DNA from: Thermomonas sp. HDW16
GTDB taxonomy: Bacteria; Pseudomonadota; Gammaproteobacteria; Xanthomonadales; Xanthomonadaceae
NCBI RefSeq assembly: GCF_011302915.1
Contig: NZ_CP049872.1
Span: 2,728,001 to 2,792,000, forward strand
Direction: 5' to 3'
DNA: 64,000 nt
Both the position numbers and the translations under genes were made by a program. Below are positions 59,203-64,000 of the stretch, piece after piece. The notes below the pieces were generated by a model, which was not told the origin of the DNA, searched no databases, and worked only from the letters and a program-made list of their open reading frames with translations. How positions within the stretch are numbered: the stretch's first letter is position 1; each line of letters starts with the position of its first letter.

Positions 59203-60134
59203 CAGGCGGCTTCCTGCAATGTGTTGTTCTCATCGGCGACGGCATCGTCGCGGGTGAGTTCGGTGAACGCTTCGGCAAGTCCCGCCGCGCGCACTTCAAG
59301 CGCGGACAGGCCGATGTCTTCCGCCAGCAGGCGGCGCACCAGCAGTTCCGCATGTTCGGTGGACAGGCACAGGCGCTCGCCGTCGATGCGCGCCTCGGCC
59401 ACTTCGGGCCATGCCGCGACTTCGTCCAGCGACAAGCGCGTGGCGCACCACACGCGCTTGAATGCGATGCGCGCACGCAGGGCATCCACGCTGCCTTCGC
59501 TGATGATGCGGCCGCGCGCCATCACGCAGACGCGGTTGGCCAACGCTTCGGCTTCCTCCAGGTAATGCGTGGTCAGCACCACCGAATTGCCTTCGGCCAC
59601 CAGGTGACGGATCGCCTGCCACAGCTTCTGCCGCGCCTCGATATCCATGCCCACGGTGGGCTCGTCCAGGAACAGCAGTTTCGGCCGCCCGCACAGGGCC
59701 AAGGCGAATTGCACGCGCCGCTGCTGGCCGCCGGACAACTTGCCGTACGGCCGCTGCAACAGATCTGTGATGCCGGCCAGTTCCGCGCTTTCCGCAACAC
59801 TGCGCGGCGTGGGGTAATAACTCGCGGTCAGGCGGATCAATTCGCCCACGCGCAAGGTGGCCGGCAACTGCGCGTCCTGCAACATGACGCCGATGTGGCG
59901 ACGCGCCTCGATCCGTTGCGGATCCATGCCGAATAAGGCCACCTCGCCGGCATCCGCGCGGATCAGCCCCAGCAGCAAGGCGATCGCGGTGGTCTTGCCG
60001 GCACCGTTCGGGCCGAGCAGCGCCAGCAGTTCGCCGCCGTGCAACGCCAAGTCGATGCCGTCCAGCGCCTGCACCTTGCCGTAGCGTTTGCGTACGCCCT
60101 GCAGCCGCGCCAGCGGCATGGTTGCGGTTTGCAT
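59202..60134 (-). CDS. ABC transporter ATP-binding protein
   Basis: 310 aa from MQTATMPLARLQGVRKRYGK. Walker A LLGPNGAGKTTAIAL, signature LSGGQQRRVQFALAL, Walker B LLFLDEPTVGMD and TTHYLEEAEALANR (H-loop) are all intact; a C-terminal ~80-residue domain is typical of DrrA/NodI-like exporters. GGGAG is 6 bases before ATG 60134. First of the ABC-permease-kinase-regulator operon. Confidence 0.93.
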   Translation of the reverse strand: MQTATMPLARLQGVRKRYGKVQALDGIDLALHGGELLALLGPNGAGKTTAIALLLGLIRADAGEVALFGMDPQRIEARRHIGVMLQDAQLPATLRVGELIRLTASYYPTPRSVAESAELAGITDLLQRPYGKLSGGQQRRVQFALALCGRPKLLFLDEPTVGMDIEARQKLWQAIRHLVAEGNSVVLTTHYLEEAEALANRVCVMARGRIISEGSVDALRARIAFKRVWCATRLSLDEVAAWPEVAEARIDGERLCLSTEHAELLVRRLLAEDIGLSALEVRAAGLAEAFTELTRDDAVADENNTLQEAA

Positions 60135-60408
60135 CGATAACTCCCGTGAGGATCGTGCCGCCATCCTGCCGGCGTCGCGCGCGCCGCGGCATTCCCCACC
60201 GTCAGCGAAAACACATGACAAGCATCACGTGACGCCACCGGCGATGCCGCCTAGCCTGCGTGCAGCGGAATTGTCACGCCGAACGACCGCCCACGCAGTG
60301 TAAAGGAAACTTGACAACCCGATTCGCAGACGCGAAGGTGACTTCCGGCCACTGGCCAGCCCGCTTGCCGACCACCACACTGCGCGCACTTCGGATCGCA
60401 TCGACCTC
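60135..60408. promoter_or_regulatory. Divergent promoter region between two ABC operons
   Basis: 274 bp between the ABC ATPase (minus) and the adaptor gene (plus). It has no gene. A TTGACA at 60311-60316 on the plus strand could be a -35 box, but a good -10 is not visible. The DesR-like regulator could act here; the binding site is not identified. Confidence 0.4.
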
Positions 60409-61674
60409 ATGAACACCTCTGCCGACCTGCTCAAATCGTTGAAGATCGACCGCAGCGCGCCGCCGCCGCCGAGTTCCCGCAAGGGTTTGTGGATCGCGTT
60501 GGCGGTAGTCGCCACGCTGCTGGTGCTCGCCGTGGCCGGCTGGCTCCTGTTCGGCCGCGACAAGGGCATCGAAGTGCGCACCGCCGAAGTCGTCGCCATC
60601 GGCAATGGCGGCAGCGCCAGCGCGTCGGTGCTGGATGCCACCGGTTATGTCGTCGCACGGCGGATGGCCACGGTCAGCGCCAAGGTCACCGGCAAGGTGC
60701 GCGAGATCCTGATCGAGGAAGGCCAGCGCGTCGAAGCCGGGCAGGTGATCGCCACCCTGGATCCGATCGATGCCGAACAGCAGCGCGCCTTGTCCGCCTC
60801 GCAGTTGCAGGCGGCGCGTAGCCAGGCCGTTGGCGTGCAGGCGCAGCTGAAGGAAGCCGAGGCCAATGCCGCGCGATTGGGCGCGCTGGTCGGGCAGAAA
60901 CTGATCTCGCGCGCGCAATTCGAGCAAGCCGTCGCCCAGCGCGATGCGCTGCGCGCGCAGCTCGCCGCCGCGCAGCGCAACGCACAAGTCGCCGCCGACA
61001 GCCTGCGCATTTCCGCGCAGGGCGTGGACAACACCATCGTGCGTGCGCCGTTCGCCGGCGTGGTGATCGCCAAGGCCGCGCAGCCCGGCGAAATCGTTTC
61101 GCCGTTCTCCGCCGGTGGCGGCTATACCCGCACCGGCATCGGCACCATCGTCGACATGGAGTCGCTGGAAGTGGAAGTCGAAGTCGGCGAAGCCTTCATC
61201 GGCCGGGTCAAGCCGGGCATGCCGACCGAGACCGTGCTCAATGCGTACCAGGACTGGAAGATTCCCGGCAAGGTAATCGCGATCATCCCCGCCGCCGACC
61301 GCGGCAAGGCCACGGTCAAGGTGCGGGTGGGGCTGGACGCCAAGGGCGACCCGCGCATCGTTCCCGACATGGGCGTGCGGGTGAGCTTCCTGGAAGAAGC
61401 CAAGCCGGCGCAGGCGGACGTGAAGCCCGGCGTGCTGGTGCCAGCCGCCGCCGTCGTCCAGCGCGACGACAAGGACGTGGCCTTCGTAATGAATGGCGAG
61501 ACCGTGCAGCTGCGCGCACTCACGCTGGGCCGCAGCCTGGGCGACGACCGCGAAGTGTTGCAAGGCCTCAGTGGCGGCGACACCGTGGTGCTCGATCCGC
61601 CCGAACAACTCGCCGATGGTTCCCGCGTGCGCATCGCGCGTGAGGAATCGTCTTCCGACACGAACAACGAATAA
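60409..61674 (+). CDS. Periplasmic adaptor (MacA/HlyD-type membrane fusion protein)
   Basis: 421 aa. One N-terminal membrane helix about 27-48, then a split biotinyl-lipoyl domain (ATVSAKVTGKVREILIEEGQ and IVRAPFAGVVIAKAAQPGEI), an alpha-helical hairpin between them, and a C-terminal beta-barrel region (VVPAAAVVQRDDKD-type). Links the inner-membrane ABC proteins encoded next to an outer-membrane channel. Likely operon with ATPase and two FtsX permeases. Confidence 0.9.
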   Translation: MNTSADLLKSLKIDRSAPPPPSSRKGLWIALAVVATLLVLAVAGWLLFGRDKGIEVRTAEVVAIGNGGSASASVLDATGYVVARRMATVSAKVTGKVREILIEEGQRVEAGQVIATLDPIDAEQQRALSASQLQAARSQAVGVQAQLKEAEANAARLGALVGQKLISRAQFEQAVAQRDALRAQLAAAQRNAQVAADSLRISAQGVDNTIVRAPFAGVVIAKAAQPGEIVSPFSAGGGYTRTGIGTIVDMESLEVEVEVGEAFIGRVKPGMPTETVLNAYQDWKIPGKVIAIIPAADRGKATVKVRVGLDAKGDPRIVPDMGVRVSFLEEAKPAQADVKPGVLVPAAAVVQRDDKDVAFVMNGETVQLRALTLGRSLGDDREVLQGLSGGDTVVLDPPEQLADGSRVRIAREESSSDTNNE

Positions 61675-61699
61675 CGCAGCACGCAACCACGGAGCCGCC

Positions 61700-62392
61700 A
61701 TGTCCACCCTCGTCAGCATCCGCAACCTACACAAGACCTACCAGCGTGGCCCGGAGAAGGTCGACGTGCTGCACGGCATCGACATCGACATCGAACAGGG
61801 CGATTTCGTCGCGCTGATGGGCCCCTCGGGTTCCGGCAAGACCACCTTGCTCAACCTGATCGGCGGGCTGGATTCGCCGACCTCGGGCAGCATCGAGATC
61901 GCCGGCCAGCGCATCGACGGCATGAAGTCCGGCCAGCTCTCGCAATGGCGCAGCAACCATGTCGGCTTCGTGTTCCAGTTCTACAACCTGATGCCGACCC
62001 TGACCGCGCAGAAAAACGTGGAGCTGCCGCTGCTGCTGACCAAGCTGTCCGCCGCGCAACGCAAGCGCAATGCGGAAATCGCGCTGGAACTGGTGGGCCT
62101 GAAGGAACGCGGCAAGCACCGCCCGGCGGAACTCTCCGGCGGCCAGCAGCAACGCGTGGCGATTGCCCGCGCCATCGTTTCCGATCCCACCCTGTTGATC
62201 TGCGACGAACCCACCGGCGACCTCGACCGCGCATCGGCGGAGGAAATCCTGACCCTGCTGCAGACGCTCAATCGCGAGCACGGCAAGACCATCGTGATGG
62301 TCACCCACGACCCCAAGGCCGCGGAGTACGCAACGCACACGCTGCACCTGGACAAGGGCAACCTGGTCGAACACACCGCGCACGCCGCCTGA
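61700..62392 (+). CDS. MacB/LolD-type ABC ATPase
   Basis: 230 aa. Walker [17 protein letters not shown], signature [16 protein letters not shown], Walker [13 protein letters not shown] and H-loop [13 protein letters not shown]. Starts [14 protein letters not shown], preceded by GGAG. 25 bp after the adaptor. Because the ATPase is separate from FtsX, this is a split version of MacB. Confidence 0.94.
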   Translation: MSTLVSIRNLHKTYQRGPEKVDVLHGIDIDIEQGDFVALMGPSGSGKTTLLNLIGGLDSPTSGSIEIAGQRIDGMKSGQLSQWRSNHVGFVFQFYNLMPTLTAQKNVELPLLLTKLSAAQRKRNAEIALELVGLKERGKHRPAELSGGQQQRVAIARAIVSDPTLLICDEPTGDLDRASAEEILTLLQTLNREHGKTIVMVTHDPKAAEYATHTLHLDKGNLVEHTAHAA

Positions 62393-62404
62393 CGGAGCAC
62401 GCAG

Positions 62405-63559
62405 ATGAAATACCTGCACCTCATCTGGGCCGCGCTGTTCCGCAGCAAGACCCGCACCCTGCTCACCCTGCTGTCCGTGGTCGCCGCCTTCCTGCTGTTC
62501 GGCATGCTGGATTCGGTGCGGGTGGCGTTCAATTCCGGCGGCCAGGTGGCCGGTGCCGACCGCATGATCACCATGTCGCGGCTGTCGATCACGCAGATGC
62601 TGCCGTACAGCCTCACCGAGCAGATCCGCGCCGTGCCGGGCGTCAAGAAAGCCGCGTACGCGGCGTGGTTCGGCGGCATCTACCGCGACCCGAAGAACTT
62701 CTTCGCCAACTTCAGCGTCAGCCCGGATTACCTGGACCTGTATCCGGAATTCAAGCTGCCGGCAGCGCAGAAGCAGGCGTGGTTGGCCGATCAGCGCGGC
62801 GCCATCGTCGGCGAATCGCTGGCCAAGCGCTTCGGCTGGAAGGTGGGCGACACCATCCCGCTGCAAGCCACCATCTTCCCGACCAAGGGCAGCAACGACT
62901 GGCCGTTCACCCTGCGCGGCATCTACAAGATCGACGACCCGAAGATGAAGGGCCAGGAGAACGTGATGTTCTTCCACTGGAAATACTTCGATGAAGCCAA
63001 CGACTACGTGAAGGGCCGCGTCGGCTGGTTCATCGTGCAGCCCGAATCCGGCAGCGCCGACAAGGTGGCGAACGTCATCGACAAGCTCAGCGCCAATTCC
63101 GACCATGAAACCAAGACCCAGACCGAGGCCGCGTTCAACCAGAGCTTCGCCAAGCAGTTCGCCGACATCGGCCTGATCGTCACCGCGATCATGGGCGCGG
63201 TGTTCTTCACCCTGCTCTTGCTCACCGGCAACACCATGGCGCAGGCCGTGCGCGAACGCATCCCCGAACTCGCGGTGCTGAAGACGATCGGTTTCAGCAA
63301 TCGCAGCGTGCTGTGGCTGGTGCTGGCCGAATCGATGTTGCTGGTGGTGCTGGGCGGGATGATCGGACTGGGCATCGCGGCCCTGCTGGTGCCCGCGGTC
63401 AGCGCCGGCAGCGGCGGGATGATCCAGCTGCCTTCGCTGCTGCCGGAAACCTGGGCGATGGGCCTGGGCCTGGCGCTGCTGATTGGCCTGGTGGTGGGCC
63501 TGTTGCCGGCCTTGCGCGCGATGAAGTTGAACATCGTCGATGCACTGGCCGGCCGATAA
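62405..63559 (+). CDS. FtsX-family ABC permease
   Basis: 384 aa. One N-terminal helix, then a large periplasmic domain (about 40-255, containing [19 protein letters not shown], a typical MacB_PCD motif), then three C-terminal helices ([35 protein letters not shown] and beyond). The pair of FtsX genes with one ATPase suggests a heterodimeric transporter. 12 bp after the ATPase. Confidence 0.92.
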   Translation: MKYLHLIWAALFRSKTRTLLTLLSVVAAFLLFGMLDSVRVAFNSGGQVAGADRMITMSRLSITQMLPYSLTEQIRAVPGVKKAAYAAWFGGIYRDPKNFFANFSVSPDYLDLYPEFKLPAAQKQAWLADQRGAIVGESLAKRFGWKVGDTIPLQATIFPTKGSNDWPFTLRGIYKIDDPKMKGQENVMFFHWKYFDEANDYVKGRVGWFIVQPESGSADKVANVIDKLSANSDHETKTQTEAAFNQSFAKQFADIGLIVTAIMGAVFFTLLLLTGNTMAQAVRERIPELAVLKTIGFSNRSVLWLVLAESMLLVVLGGMIGLGIAALLVPAVSAGSGGMIQLPSLLPETWAMGLGLALLIGLVVGLLPALRAMKLNIVDALAGR

Positions 63560-63571
63560 GGGGACGACGAC

Positions 63572-64000
63572 ATGAAGCGATTTTTTTCCGGCCTGCTCAC
63601 CGTGCTCCTGCTGGCGGCGTTACTCGGCGTGTGGATCGTGCTGCCGTGGTACGCGGTACTCGGCGCGGCGGTGGTCATCGCACTGTGGCTGTTCCTCACT
63701 CGCAGCGGGCGGCTGGCGCGCGAAGCGGCGAAGATCGGCATCGCCGGCCTGCCGCAGCGCTGGGGCGCCTCGCTGGTGATCGTGGTCGGCATCGCCGGCG
63801 TGGTCGCGGTGCTGGTGGCGATGCTGTCGATGGGCGAAGGCTTCAAGGCCACCCTGGCCAGCACCGGCAGCGACGACAGCGCGATCCTGCTGCGTGCCGG
63901 TTCGCAGGCGGAAACCAACTCGGTGATCAGCCGCGACCAGGTGCCGCTGCTGACCACCCTGCCGGGCATCGCCAAGGGCCAGGACGGCAAGCCGCTGGCA
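63572..64000 (+). CDS. FtsX-family ABC permease, second copy, 3'-truncated by window
   Basis: 143 codons are visible before the window ends. ATG 63572 with GGGGACGACGAC upstream. Two membrane helices near the start (MKRFFSGLLTVLLLAALLG, VLGAAVVIALWLF) and another at about 70-85, then MSMGEGFKATLASTGSDDS, the start of the MacB-type periplasmic domain. Not a close copy of the first permease. Confidence 0.85.
   Translation, partial: MKRFFSGLLTVLLLAALLGVWIVLPWYAVLGAAVVIALWLFLTRSGRLAREAAKIGIAGLPQRWGASLVIVVGIAGVVAVLVAMLSMGEGFKATLASTGSDDSAILLRAGSQAETNSVISRDQVPLLTTLPGIAKGQDGKPLA

Overview
The window is one contiguous piece of a high-GC gammaproteobacterial chromosome, most likely Xanthomonadaceae/Lysobacteraceae (Lysobacter, Luteimonas or Thermomonas-like). 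Evidence for this is a split class II (B12-dependent) ribonucleotide reductase NrdJa/NrdJb, a PepSY-PhoP-PhoQ set, a TrpS with a long C-terminal extension, the acnD-prpF pair, and strongly GC3-biased codon use. This placement is an inference from gene content; no rRNA is present. Genes are dense and mostly housekeeping. There is no prophage, intact IS or CRISPR array. One low-GC accessory pocket lies at 44,100-45,400.

Layout. 1-1.6 kb: C-terminal part of a secreted EEP-family nuclease/phosphatase. 1.7-5.9 kb: 2-oxoacid dehydrogenase operon (E1alpha, E1beta, E2) followed by two VOC-fold genes. 5.9-11.4 kb: diguanylate cyclase, trpS, two entericidin-type lipoproteins, arginase, tRNA-Thr. 11.6-15.3 kb: sulfate ABC importer sbp-cysT-cysW-cysA. 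15.4-20.3 kb, minus strand: fused DAK2-DegV fatty-acid kinase, plsY, birA, coaX and a SPOR protein. 20.4-24.3 kb: mtfA, then PepSY-phoP-phoQ. 24.4-30.1 kb: CtlX-like hydrolase with dusA, then acnD-prpF (2-methylcitrate cycle). 30.1-34.2 kb: GNAT and GFA genes, then several small exported proteins of unknown role. 34.4-37 kb: lytic transglycosylase, then divergent lrp and ald. 37-44 kb: small metabolic and stress genes (peptidase, PhnA, DUF2945, DUF488, CDGSH protein, DoxX, cold-shock protein, SDR, pirin, FKBP).

44.1-45.4 kb holds a mosaic of short REP-like repeats next to two overlapping AT-richer genes of unknown function. 45.4-49.1 kb holds nrdJb, a histone-H1-like gene and nrdJa, with two NrdR-box-like sites upstream. 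49.6-53.6 kb carries a Do-like protease and an envelope cluster (DUF883, YqjE-like, AI-2E family). 53.6-56.4 kb carries a HAD phosphatase, an M17 aminopeptidase and a membrane-anchored HTH protein. 56.6-60.1 kb is an ABC transporter plus DesKR-like two-component operon. 60.4-64 kb is a MacAB-like adaptor, ATPase and two FtsX permeases, the last cut by the window edge.

Genes that appear to work together: BCKDH-type complex (branched acyl-CoA primers), fatty-acid kinase with PlsY (acyl-phosphate made and used by neighbours), BirA and CoaX (biotin and CoA supply), acnD-prpF (propionyl-CoA disposal), sulfate uptake, and an Lrp-type regulator divergent from alanine dehydrogenase.
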